A DNA stretch of 8,226 nucleotides from CAZHRJ01 sp964534765 (lineage in GTDB: Bacteria; Lindowbacteria; 2-12-FULL-62-27), in contig CAZHRJ010000131.1 in assembly GCA_964534765.1 (NCBI GenBank), positions 1 through 8,226 on the forward strand. Reading direction: 5' to 3'. Shown in pieces: positions 1-7,459 of the stretch. The notes below the pieces were generated by a model. It had not been told where the DNA came from, made no database searches, and saw nothing but the letters and a program-made list of their open reading frames with translations. The stretch's first letter is position 1, and each line of letters begins with the position of its first letter. A program made the translations under genes and the position numbers.

Positions 1-806
1 TCTACCCGATCGGCGGCGCGGCTTTTTCCTTTATTCTCCTCATCATGCTGATCCGGCGCGACGCCTTGAGAGTCGGCGTCATGGAGGATTACCACAAGGG
101 GATCGAGGCGGAGATTCTCCGGGAGGAGCAACTCGGCCACATCGAGAACATCGAGGAGGAGGTCCAGCGCCAGATCGAAATCCAGCCGCTCGTCGATCTC
201 ATTCACGGCCGGGACCTGACACTCCGCCGCGCCGCCACCAAGTATCTGGGCAAACTCGAGAACCGCGATTCTGTCAAGATGCTCCAGAATCTGCTGAAAG
301 ATTCGGACCGGGAAGTGCGATTCTACGCGTCGTCCTCGCTCGCAAAAATCGACGAAAAGCTCTCGAAGCGAATCCGAACGCTGGTCGACGAATCGGCCTC
401 CAGGCCCGCCGACCTGCTCCTGCTCAAGGAGCTCGGCTACGCCTACCTCGACTATATCCAGGCCGGGACATTGGACGCCATAGGCGAGCGATATCACCTT
501 GAAAAATGCGAGGAGACGTTCCGGAAAGCGCTCGACTACGAGCAGACAAGCGAGACGCACTTCAGTCTCGGGCGGGTGCTGTTCAAGCTGGGGCGGCAGG
601 ACGAGGCGGAGTCGCATTTCACGAAGGCCATCGAATTGAACCCGAAAAGCGCCGATGCCTACTTCTGGCGCGCCGAGGTAGCCTTTCTCCGGCGGGATTT
701 TTCCCATGTCATCGATGACTGCCGGGCGACGTGCTCTTGCGCCGGCGGTGACCTCAATACCACCCAGCAGATCATCGCGCCGTGGTGGGCCGAAACCGCG
801 ACCTGA
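1..806 (+). CDS. pelE: PelE-like inner-membrane scaffold protein with HEAT and TPR repeats (5' end missing)
   Basis: The reading frame is open from the left edge (first full codon at 3). An ATG at 45 exists, but the codons before it encode the hydrophobic stretch GGAAFSFILLIMLI, the end of a membrane segment, so the gene almost certainly begins outside the window. Of the 267 visible residues, about 1-17 are the membrane segment, 28-63 a charged, probably coiled helix, 60-125 two HEAT-like repeats (cores near RRAATKYLGKL and VRFYASSSLAKI), and 139-215 TPRs, the clearest at 182-215 (HFSLGRVLFKLGRQDEAESHF, then AIELNP). A third, degenerate TPR at 216-240 leads into a short tail with three cysteines and a WW pair. 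Known PelE is an inner-membrane protein with cytosolic TPRs that joins PelD and PelG to hold PelF. The assignment rests on membrane segment plus TPRs and on position upstream of pelF-pelG; the HEAT portion is unlike classical PelE as I know it. It could instead be an unrelated TPR protein recruited to the operon. Confidence 0.7.
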   Translation, partial: YPIGGAAFSFILLIMLIRRDALRVGVMEDYHKGIEAEILREEQLGHIENIEEEVQRQIEIQPLVDLIHGRDLTLRRAATKYLGKLENRDSVKMLQNLLKDSDREVRFYASSSLAKIDEKLSKRIRTLVDESASRPADLLLLKELGYAYLDYIQAGTLDAIGERYHLEKCEETFRKALDYEQTSETHFSLGRVLFKLGRQDEAESHFTKAIELNPKSADAYFWRAEVAFLRRDFSHVIDDCRATCSCAGGDLNTTQQIIAPWWAETAT

Positions 807-809
807 CGG

Positions 810-2762
810 ATGAAACTTCTTGATCTTGACTCCGCGCTCCGCGAATTCGCCGATCCGGACTGGGACATTCGCGAAGAGGCGATCGAAAAACTGGTCGTCC
901 TGGACCAGCCCGACCTGCCCGACCGCGTCCACGCTCTCGTTACCGATAAATACTCCGCGATCCTGTTCTGCAAGTACCTGGAGCTTTCGCGCAACTCCGC
1001 CGGCTTGCCGCGACTGGAACCCATCTGCCTGCACGATGACCATGAAGTCCAGCAGGCCGCCCTGACGGCCCTGAAACGGTTTCCGGAGCGGGCGATCCTG
1101 CCGATCCTGTCCCGCATCCTGTTGTCGGACAACGCGGCGGCTTCCGAGGCCGCGCTCGAAATCGTATCCGATCAAAAAATATTCCGCCTCATTCCACAGG
1201 TCATCAGGCGGCTCGATAGCCCCGATCCCAAGGTCCTCATCCGCGCGCTGCAGGTCGTTGAGCGCATCAAGGACTCGACCGCGACCCGGGCGATCATCAA
1301 GCTCCTGCGGCATGCGGATGTGGCCGTCATCCGGCAGGCCATGGTCACACTCATCGACTATCACGAGACACGGTACTGGAGGCACTTTCTTCCGCTTCTT
1401 GGGCATTCATCCGATCAGATTCGCCGGACCGCCATCTGGGCTGTGACGCGTCGGCACGGCGACCGGACGGTTCGGGCCGTCATCCGGGCGGCCCGGGACG
1501 AGAAAGTCACGGAGGTCAAGCAGGAGGCGATCAAGCGCTTGGCGGATTTTCACGACGATGCCGCCGTCGATTTTCTGATCGATCATGTCGTCGCCGGGGT
1601 CGAGGCGCCGGTTCGGAACATGAGCAAGTGGCTGCTGAACCGGATTCCGGAGGCCCTGAGACTTCGCCGGTATCTCGCGCGGTATCGGGCGGTGTCCGAT
1701 GCGCAGGTCCGTGCCGGCCTGATTGACCTGATCGGCCGGCTGGAGACGCGGGAGGCGTGCGACGCGCTCATCACCCTATTGGGGCGCGAGGACGATCCGC
1801 TCTTGAAACAGGCGGCGATTGAAGCCCTCGGCAGTTGCGGGTTCATCGAAGCCCTTCCGCCTCTCGAAAAATTTCTCGCGGACGATCCGCTTCTCGGATA
1901 CTCGGCGGTCCTCTCCATCGGCCGCCTGGCAAGCCGCCATCACCGCTTTCATATTCTGGTGAAATACCTGTCGATGCCTCAGGACGAAAACGCGATTCTC
2001 ATCCAGACGATTCTGCAGTTTTTGGGCGAGCTGGCGAAGAAAGCGGAGTTCGACAAGCCGCTCTGGGACGAAATCATTCAACTGATCCATTCCGAGAATC
2101 ACAACATTCGATACCTGAGCATCGGCCTTTTGGCGTACTATCCGTCTGATGACATCCTTGACAGACTCCTCACGCTGGATGAAACCGATCCCGACCCCGA
2201 CACGCGGGATGCCTGCGGGACCGCCGCGGCCGCGATCATCCGGCGCAGTCCCATGGCCATCCACGTTCTGATCGAGCATCTCAAGAAGGCCATCCGGTCG
2301 GATGAATTCCGGCGCTGGGCGATCCATCTTCTGATGAACCTGCAGGAACATCCCGGCCTCAGTCTGAAAACGATCGAGGAGCTTTTGACACTCGCCGCCG
2401 AACCGTCGTTCCGGCCTTATCTCGATCTGATCCGCGGCATCGTGTCGTTCCGGAGCAAGCAGTTCGGATTGGAGATTTACGAGCCGTTTCTCATCGGCCT
2501 ATGCTCAAAGCAGGCGGCCATTTATTTTGAGATCGTATTCGACCTGATCCGGGCGCGCGGCGAGCCTGTGCCGGCCTTTATCCTCGACATCTTTCTCGAA
2601 CAGCGACTCCTCCTGCCGGATGAACTGTTGCTGAAATACCTCGAAGAAGCATCCTTCGAGGATGATGTCGACGTCCTGTTTGATGTGCTCCAGTCGAATT
2701 GTCCGGAACCCCTGGCCGCGCGAGTGCGGGCCGTCATCCGGCGGAGGGTGGTTTCGGCATGA
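810..2762 (+). CDS. Large HEAT-repeat protein embedded in the pel operon
   Basis: A 650-residue protein of unknown function, built almost wholly of paired amphipathic helices. HEAT-type cores with the usual D-x-x-V/I-R-x-x-A pattern are visible near residues 15-30 (DPDWDIREEAIEKL), 78-90, 138-152, 169-184, 202-213, 235-246, 299-311, 328-341 and 431-443. The C-terminal third (about 480-650) is still helical, but its repeats are degenerate. There is no signal peptide, membrane segment or recognisable catalytic motif, so it is probably a cytosolic binding scaffold. The ATG lies 3 bp after the pelE-like stop with no clear Shine-Dalgarno, which suggests translational coupling, and its stop overlaps the pelF start (ATGA). 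Some HEAT-like proteins are lyases or phosphatase regulators, but nothing here points to either. Inferred role: docking surface between the PelE-type membrane scaffold and the glycosyltransferase, or a regulatory adaptor. The repeat class is secure, the role is not. Confidence 0.85.
   Translation: MKLLDLDSALREFADPDWDIREEAIEKLVVLDQPDLPDRVHALVTDKYSAILFCKYLELSRNSAGLPRLEPICLHDDHEVQQAALTALKRFPERAILPILSRILLSDNAAASEAALEIVSDQKIFRLIPQVIRRLDSPDPKVLIRALQVVERIKDSTATRAIIKLLRHADVAVIRQAMVTLIDYHETRYWRHFLPLLGHSSDQIRRTAIWAVTRRHGDRTVRAVIRAARDEKVTEVKQEAIKRLADFHDDAAVDFLIDHVVAGVEAPVRNMSKWLLNRIPEALRLRRYLARYRAVSDAQVRAGLIDLIGRLETREACDALITLLGREDDPLLKQAAIEALGSCGFIEALPPLEKFLADDPLLGYSAVLSIGRLASRHHRFHILVKYLSMPQDENAILIQTILQFLGELAKKAEFDKPLWDEIIQLIHSENHNIRYLSIGLLAYYPSDDILDRLLTLDETDPDPDTRDACGTAAAAIIRRSPMAIHVLIEHLKKAIRSDEFRRWAIHLLMNLQEHPGLSLKTIEELLTLAAEPSFRPYLDLIRGIVSFRSKQFGLEIYEPFLIGLCSKQAAIYFEIVFDLIRARGEPVPAFILDIFLEQRLLLPDELLLKYLEEASFEDDVDVLFDVLQSNCPEPLAARVRAVIRRRVVSA
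2743..2748 (+). promoter_or_regulatory. Ribosome binding site for pelF
   Basis: GGAGGG lies 10 nt before the ATG at 2759, inside the last codons of the HEAT gene. It supports the start at 2759 rather than an in-frame ATG at 2699, which would give a 60-base overlap and a 20-residue extension with no resemblance to PelF. Confidence 0.65.
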
Positions 2763-4246
2763 GCGACGTGTGCCTGGTGCTCGAGGGAACTTTCCCGTAC
2801 GTTCGTGGCGGAGTGTCGTCGTGGGTGTACAACCTCGTCAAAGCTTTGCCGAACATCGAATTTTCCGTGCTCTTGATTTCCTCGGAGCGCGATGAAGCCC
2901 GGACATACAAATATCCCATCCCGGACAACATCACCGGCATCCAGGAGATCTTCCTTCATGAATACCGGGAATCCCGCGACATCCGGCGGCGACGCCCTCA
3001 TCGCTGGGAGACACTCGAGCGCTTCTACGGCGAGCTCTGGGAGGGGCGGTTCGACAGTTTCGGCGACATCGCAAAGCTCTTCATGAACGAGCCTGAAGGA
3101 AGCATCGGCTGGCGCGAGTTTTTTTTCTCCAAACGATCCTGGGATAATCTCGAACGTCTCTATCAGACGCATGACGCGAAAAACTCGTTCATCGACTACT
3201 TCTGGACCTGGCGGTTTACGCACCTGCCCCTGTACAATATCTTCGCGACTCAGATCCCCCGCGCGCGGGTCTATCACACGATATCAACCGGCTACGCGGG
3301 CATCCTCGGCGCCATCGCCAAGATCCGAAACCGGGCGCCCCTCATGCTCACGGAACACGGCATTTACACGAACGAGCGCAAGATCGAGATCATCTCATCG
3401 GAATGGATTTTTGAAGAATCCTTCGGCCATGGCGTGCGGGGGGCCGGAGCGTCATTTTTCAAGCAGTGGTGGATCAATCTCTTCGGCCTTATGAGCCGCG
3501 TCACGTACCATTATTCCGACGAGATCATCACGCTCTACAGCGGCAACCAGCTTCTCCAGCTCGAAGACGGCGCGCCGCCCGAAAAACTGTCCATCATCCC
3601 GAACGGTATTTCCATTGACGCTTTTTCGGGATTCAAATGCGCCTTCCCGAAAGAGTCTGACGCCCTCTACATCGGGTTCGTCGGCCGGGTCGTGCCGATC
3701 AAGGACGTCAAGACATTCATCAAGGCGGTCAAAATCGTGAAGGACCGGATACCCAACGCCAAAGTCCTCATTCTCGGGCCCACGGACGAGGACCCGGCCT
3801 ACTACCAGGAATGCCGCATCCTGACACGGATGCTCTCCCTTGACGACACCATCACTTTCACGGGACCCATTAATGTCAAGGAATACTACCCGGGCCTGGA
3901 CGTCGTCGTGCTTACGAGCGTCAGCGAAGCGCAGCCGCTGGTAATTCTCGAGGCGCACACGCAAGGGGTGCCTTGCGTCGCGACCGATGTCGGCGCCTGC
4001 TCCGAAATGCTGTACGGCCGCACCGAAGAGGACCGGGCTCTCGGCAAGAGCGGCCTGATCACCAACCTGGCCTCGCCGCAAGAAACGGCCGACGCCATCT
4101 GCAGGATCCTTTTGGATCCCGATCTCCGGAGGACCATGGGCGAAGCGGGCCGAAAGAGGACCGGGCTTTTCTACAACGAGACCGATTTGAATTTCAAATA
4201 TTTCGACCTCTACCGCCATTACATGAACGTGAACATCGGGCGCTGA
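2759..4246 (+). CDS. pelF: PelF, GT4-family glycosyltransferase of Pel polysaccharide synthesis
   Basis: A 495-residue GT-B fold glycosyltransferase, close to the size of known PelF (about 500). The N-terminus shows the PelF signature LEGTFPYVRGGVSSW (residues 8-22), whose glycine-rich loop is typical of GT4 enzymes. TEHGIY is at 198-203, the C-terminal nucleotide-sugar domain begins near FVGRVVPIKD (307-316), and the EX7E motif is E390...E398 in SEAQPLVILEA. It has no membrane segment or signal peptide, which fits a cytosolic enzyme. Family knowledge: PelF uses UDP-GlcNAc-type donors and builds the amino-sugar polymer exported through PelG, being held at the membrane by the PelD/PelE/PelG assembly. 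The start at 2759 is chosen for the ATGA overlap with the HEAT gene, the GGAGGG site and the match of MSDVCLVLEGTFPY to the family. pelG follows after 1 bp. All expected motifs are present, so the enzyme looks intact. Confidence 0.96.
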   Translation: MSDVCLVLEGTFPYVRGGVSSWVYNLVKALPNIEFSVLLISSERDEARTYKYPIPDNITGIQEIFLHEYRESRDIRRRRPHRWETLERFYGELWEGRFDSFGDIAKLFMNEPEGSIGWREFFFSKRSWDNLERLYQTHDAKNSFIDYFWTWRFTHLPLYNIFATQIPRARVYHTISTGYAGILGAIAKIRNRAPLMLTEHGIYTNERKIEIISSEWIFEESFGHGVRGAGASFFKQWWINLFGLMSRVTYHYSDEIITLYSGNQLLQLEDGAPPEKLSIIPNGISIDAFSGFKCAFPKESDALYIGFVGRVVPIKDVKTFIKAVKIVKDRIPNAKVLILGPTDEDPAYYQECRILTRMLSLDDTITFTGPINVKEYYPGLDVVVLTSVSEAQPLVILEAHTQGVPCVATDVGACSEMLYGRTEEDRALGKSGLITNLASPQETADAICRILLDPDLRRTMGEAGRKRTGLFYNETDLNFKYFDLYRHYMNVNIGR

Positions 4247-4247
4247 C

Positions 4248-5621
4248 ATGGCCGGCATCGGATTTGAACTCCGAAAGATCCTATCGGAGGAAACCTACAC
4301 GAGTCACATCAAGGCCTACGTATACGCGGCCATCATCAGCTCCGGGCCGTGGCTCATGACCGTGCTGGCCGTCTCCGTCATCGGCCGGACCTGCCGGCTG
4401 TTTTTGACCGACCACGAAGCCGACATCCTGGGCGCGACCATCAACTATGTCTACGCCTTTTCGATCATCATGACCGGCATCCTTCAGATGGTGGTCACGC
4501 GATATCTGGCCGACCGATTGTACCGCGATGAATCGCACATGGTACTGCCGATTTTCAACACCGCCTGGATCGTGACGCTGGTCACGCAGGCGCCCATCGC
4601 CGCCGTGTTCCTCTACCACTGCGATTTGCCGTTTCTCTACTGCCTCGTGGCGTTTCTCCTGTATCTCTGCATCTCGAGCATGTGGATCTGCATGATATTT
4701 CTGAGCGCCGCGAAGGATTACCGGGCCATCGTGACGGCGTTTCTTGTCGGCACGGCAGTGAGCGTACTAGGAGCCTGGTATCTGGCGCCGGCCCATGGCG
4801 TAGTCGGTGTTCTCATCGGTTTCACCGGCGGGCAGCTGGTCATCCTGTTCTGGCTCATCCTGCGACTCATGGTCGAGTTTCCGTCAGACCGGTATGTCGA
4901 CCGCGACATGTTCCAGGCCTTCCGGCCTTACCTTCCGCACCTGCTCATCGGGTTTTTCTACAATTTCGGCGTGTGGATCGACAAGTTCCTGTTTTGGTTC
5001 AGCGAGTCGGGATTTCAGATCACCGGCCCCCTCTACGCGAACCGGCTCTACGACAATTCGATCTTCATGGCCTATCTGGCGACCATCCCGGCCTTCGCGC
5101 TCTTTTTGATCCGGATCGAGACCGATTTCTATGAGCAGTACAAGACCTATTACGCGACCATCATCCATAAGGCGCACCGCACAAAGATCCTGCAGAAACG
5201 CGACGAACTGGTGCAAAGCATCAAGCGGGGATTCGGCCAGCTGATCAAGGTTCAGGGCGCGATCACACTCTGCATGCTGGTTATCACGCCGTTTGTGATC
5301 GAGGCCCTGCGATTCAGTTACCAGCAATACGCCATCATGCGGATCGGTTTCGTTGCGGCGTATCTTCAGACGCTCTTCCTCATCCTGCTCGTTGTCCTGC
5401 TCTACTTCGATTTTCGAAAAGAGGCGCTGATCTCCACCGTGGTCTTCCTGGTGACCAACGTCGCCTTCACCCTCGTTTCCCTCAAACTCGGATTCGCCAC
5501 ATACGGATACGGTTACTTCGCCTCTTGCCTCGTGTCCGTCCCCGTCGCCTATTTCTTCCTCGATCGAAATCTCAACCGCCTCGAATACCTGACCTTCATG
5601 AATCAGCCGATATCCGGTTAG
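4248..5621 (+). CDS. pelG: PelG, polytopic Pel polysaccharide transporter subunit
   Basis: A 457-residue integral membrane protein, essentially the same length as Pseudomonas PelG (456). It opens with MAGIGFELRKIL and continues YVYAAIISSGPWL, a stretch typical of PelG. About twelve hydrophobic segments can be read, near residues 22-46, 62-84, 103-123, 127-151, 160-180, 184-208, 230-250, 271-289, 333-355, 364-386, 393-411 and 417-437. A charged cytosolic loop lies around 290-330 (rich in K, R, E and Y). This matches the MOP/Wzx-like flippase superfamily to which PelG is assigned. Its role in the inner membrane is to act with PelF, PelD and PelE in moving the growing chain to the periplasm. The ATG is 1 bp after the pelF stop without a clear Shine-Dalgarno, so translation is probably coupled. 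It is the last gene of the Pel block here; no poly-T hairpin terminator follows. Confidence 0.96.
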   Translation: MAGIGFELRKILSEETYTSHIKAYVYAAIISSGPWLMTVLAVSVIGRTCRLFLTDHEADILGATINYVYAFSIIMTGILQMVVTRYLADRLYRDESHMVLPIFNTAWIVTLVTQAPIAAVFLYHCDLPFLYCLVAFLLYLCISSMWICMIFLSAAKDYRAIVTAFLVGTAVSVLGAWYLAPAHGVVGVLIGFTGGQLVILFWLILRLMVEFPSDRYVDRDMFQAFRPYLPHLLIGFFYNFGVWIDKFLFWFSESGFQITGPLYANRLYDNSIFMAYLATIPAFALFLIRIETDFYEQYKTYYATIIHKAHRTKILQKRDELVQSIKRGFGQLIKVQGAITLCMLVITPFVIEALRFSYQQYAIMRIGFVAAYLQTLFLILLVVLLYFDFRKEALISTVVFLVTNVAFTLVSLKLGFATYGYGYFASCLVSVPVAYFFLDRNLNRLEYLTFMNQPISG

Positions 5622-5665
5622 CGTCGGCGGAAAGATCCATTCGGACATCGGGGGTGACCCTGATC

Positions 5666-5695
5666 TTGACGCCGGCCACCGGAGGCGGATAGAGT
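5666..5695 (+). promoter_or_regulatory. Candidate sigma70-type promoter for ilvD
   Basis: TTGACG (5666-5671, 5 of 6 to the -35 consensus) and TAGAGT (5690-5695, 4 of 6 to the -10 consensus) are separated by 18 nt. Transcription would begin near 5702, leaving a leader of roughly 36 nt before the ilvD ATG. This lies in the only sizeable intergenic gap of the window (5622-5737). The leader is too short for a leucine/valine attenuator or a T-box, and I see neither. The match is by eye in G+C-rich DNA, so chance remains possible. Confidence 0.4.
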
Positions 5696-5718
5696 CGGGG
5701 TGAACGAATTGGAATTTC

Positions 5719-5727
5719 AGGAGGAGG
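5719..5727 (+). promoter_or_regulatory. Strong ribosome binding site for ilvD
   Basis: AGGAGGAGG sits 10 nt before the ATG at 5738. It is the strongest Shine-Dalgarno in the window and fixes the ilvD start. Its strength contrasts with the weak or absent sites before the HEAT gene and pelG, consistent with ilvD opening a separate, well-translated unit. Confidence 0.7.
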
Positions 5728-5737
5728 CGCCAGTCTC

Positions 5738-7459
5738 ATGGAATCGGCAAATCGCGTCAGCCGGACAATGCTCGAAGGACCGAACCGCGCGGGCGCGCGG
5801 GCGATGCTCAAAGCCATCGGGTTTACCGACGAGGATCTGAAAAAACCGATCATCGGGATCGCCAACACGTGGATCGAGGTCATGCCCTGCAATTATCATC
5901 TTGACAAACTCGCCGAGTTCGTCAAACAGGGTGTCCGGGAGGCGGGCGGCACGCCCATCGAATTCAACACCATCTCCGTCAGCGACGGCATTTCCATGGG
6001 CACGGAGGGAATGAAGGCGTCTCTCATCAGCCGCGAAGTCATTGCCGACTCAATCGAGCTGGTGGCGCGCGGACACCTCTTTGACGGCGTCGTGGCGCTT
6101 TCCGGCTGTGACAAAACCATCCCCGGCACGGTCATGGCCCTCATCCGGCTCAACCGCCCATCCCTCATGCTCTACGGCGGAACGATCGCGCCGGGCCAAT
6201 GGAGGGGAAAAACGGTGACGATCCAGGACGTGTACGAATGCATCGGAGCATTCAATGCGGGCCGGATCAGCGAAAAAGATCTCACAGAAATCGAAAATGT
6301 CGCCTGTCCGGGACCCGGAGCCTGCGGCGGGCAGTTCACCGCCAATACCATGTCGACCTGCATGGAGGCCATCGGTATTTCTCCGCTGGGACTCAACAGT
6401 ATTCCCGCAATGGATCCGCTCAAGGAGACGGCCGCGCGGCACGCGGGGCACATGGTGATGGAACTGCTCCGAAAAAACATCCGGCCGGACAAAATCATCA
6501 CACGGGCCTCCATCGAAAACGCCATCCGCGCGCTCGTCGCGACCGGCGGATCCACCAATGGTGTCCTTCATCTTCTGGCCATCGCCCGGACCGCGGGCAT
6601 CAAACTTCAGATGGAGGATTTTGACCGCCTCAGCGCCCGCACCCCGCTCCTGGCCGATCTCAAACCATGGGGAAAATACGTGGCGACCGATCTGCACGAG
6701 GTCGGCGGGATTCCACTCGTCTTGAAACGGCTCCACGAGGCCGGACTTCTTCACGGCGAACCCATGACCGCGACCGCCCAGACCATGGCCGACGCGCTCG
6801 CCAATGCCGTGGTCAAATCGTCCGAACGGGATGTGGTCCACATGGTGTCCGATCCGATCAGCCCTGTGGGCGGGCTGGTGATTCTTCGGGGGAATCTCGC
6901 GCCGGAAGGGTGCGTTCTCAAAGTCGCCGGACATTTTTCGGCCGAACAGATCCGGCGGAACGGTCGTTCCGCCGGTCAGCCGACCTTTCGAGGTCCGGCG
7001 CGGGTATTTGACGGCGAGGAGTCGGCGTTTGACGCCGTCAAGAAAAACCGGATTCGTGCCGGCGACGTCATCGTCATCCGCTACGAAGGGCCGGCCGGCG
7101 GGCCCGGCATGCGCGAGATGCTGCAGGTCACGGCCGCGCTCGTTGGCGCGGGACTGGGCGACAAGGTCGCGCTGGTGACCGACGGCCGGTTCAGCGGCGC
7201 GACTCACGGCCTCATGATCGGCCACGTCGCCCCGGAGGCCGTCATGCGCGGGCCGATCGCCGCGCTCAAATCCGGAGATGCCATCGTCATCGACATTCCC
7301 CGCCGGCGGATCGACGTGGACCTTTCGGCCGCGGAACTCAAAAAGCGCCTGGCCAGATGGAAAAAACCGAAGCCGGCATACACCAGCGGCGTCATGGCCA
7401 AATACGCGCAGCTTGTCTCGTCCGCCTCCGAAGGCGCCGTCACGGATCTTCGGAAATAA
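5738..7459 (+). CDS. ilvD: Dihydroxy-acid dehydratase, probable [2Fe-2S] type
   Basis: A 573-residue cytosolic IlvD/Edd-family enzyme. It removes water from 2,3-dihydroxy-isovalerate and 2,3-dihydroxy-3-methylvalerate to give the 2-keto acid precursors of valine/leucine and isoleucine. Three cluster cysteines are visible: C51 in MPCNYHLDKLA, C124 in SGCDKTIPG and C196 in CPGPGACGGQFTANTM. D125-K126 provide the metal/carboxylated-lysine pair known from related dehydratases, and S486 in DGRFSGATHG matches the catalytic serine. The CPGPGACGG form and the length below 600 fit the [2Fe-2S] class rather than the roughly 616-residue [4Fe-4S] enzyme of E. coli. Sugar-acid dehydratases share these motifs, but the PCNYHL, ENVACPGPGACGG and FNTISVSDGISMGTEGM blocks are those of true IlvD. 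The gene is complete, with its own promoter candidate and RBS, and shows no link to the Pel genes beyond position. Confidence 0.95.
   Translation: MESANRVSRTMLEGPNRAGARAMLKAIGFTDEDLKKPIIGIANTWIEVMPCNYHLDKLAEFVKQGVREAGGTPIEFNTISVSDGISMGTEGMKASLISREVIADSIELVARGHLFDGVVALSGCDKTIPGTVMALIRLNRPSLMLYGGTIAPGQWRGKTVTIQDVYECIGAFNAGRISEKDLTEIENVACPGPGACGGQFTANTMSTCMEAIGISPLGLNSIPAMDPLKETAARHAGHMVMELLRKNIRPDKIITRASIENAIRALVATGGSTNGVLHLLAIARTAGIKLQMEDFDRLSARTPLLADLKPWGKYVATDLHEVGGIPLVLKRLHEAGLLHGEPMTATAQTMADALANAVVKSSERDVVHMVSDPISPVGGLVILRGNLAPEGCVLKVAGHFSAEQIRRNGRSAGQPTFRGPARVFDGEESAFDAVKKNRIRAGDVIVIRYEGPAGGPGMREMLQVTAALVGAGLGDKVALVTDGRFSGATHGLMIGHVAPEAVMRGPIAALKSGDAIVIDIPRRRIDVDLSAAELKKRLARWKKPKPAYTSGVMAKYAQLVSSASEGAVTDLRK

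Noticed and set aside
45..47. ATG at 45 as the true start of the first gene
   Set aside because: The same frame is open to the left edge and encodes most of a membrane segment immediately before it, so the gene is cut by the window.
2699..2758. Longer pelF beginning at the ATG at 2699
   Set aside because: The added 20 residues are unlike any PelF N-terminus and overlap the HEAT gene by 60 bases. The ATG at 2759 has GGAGGG and a typical ATGA junction.
2522..4258. Two long minus-strand open frames opposite the HEAT gene end and pelF
   Set aside because: They have no recognisable domains and no RBS, and they lie opposite clearly coding sequence with conserved PelF motifs.
4884..5648. Minus-strand open frame of about 250 codons opposite pelG
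   Set aside because: Its highly charged, low-complexity translation is a shadow of the hydrophobic PelG codons. PelG is intact on the plus strand.
5650..5690. Possible terminator hairpin after pelG (GGG-loop-CCC, and CCGG-CCA-CCGG)
   Set aside because: The stems are only three to four base pairs and no T run follows, so neither is a convincing intrinsic terminator.
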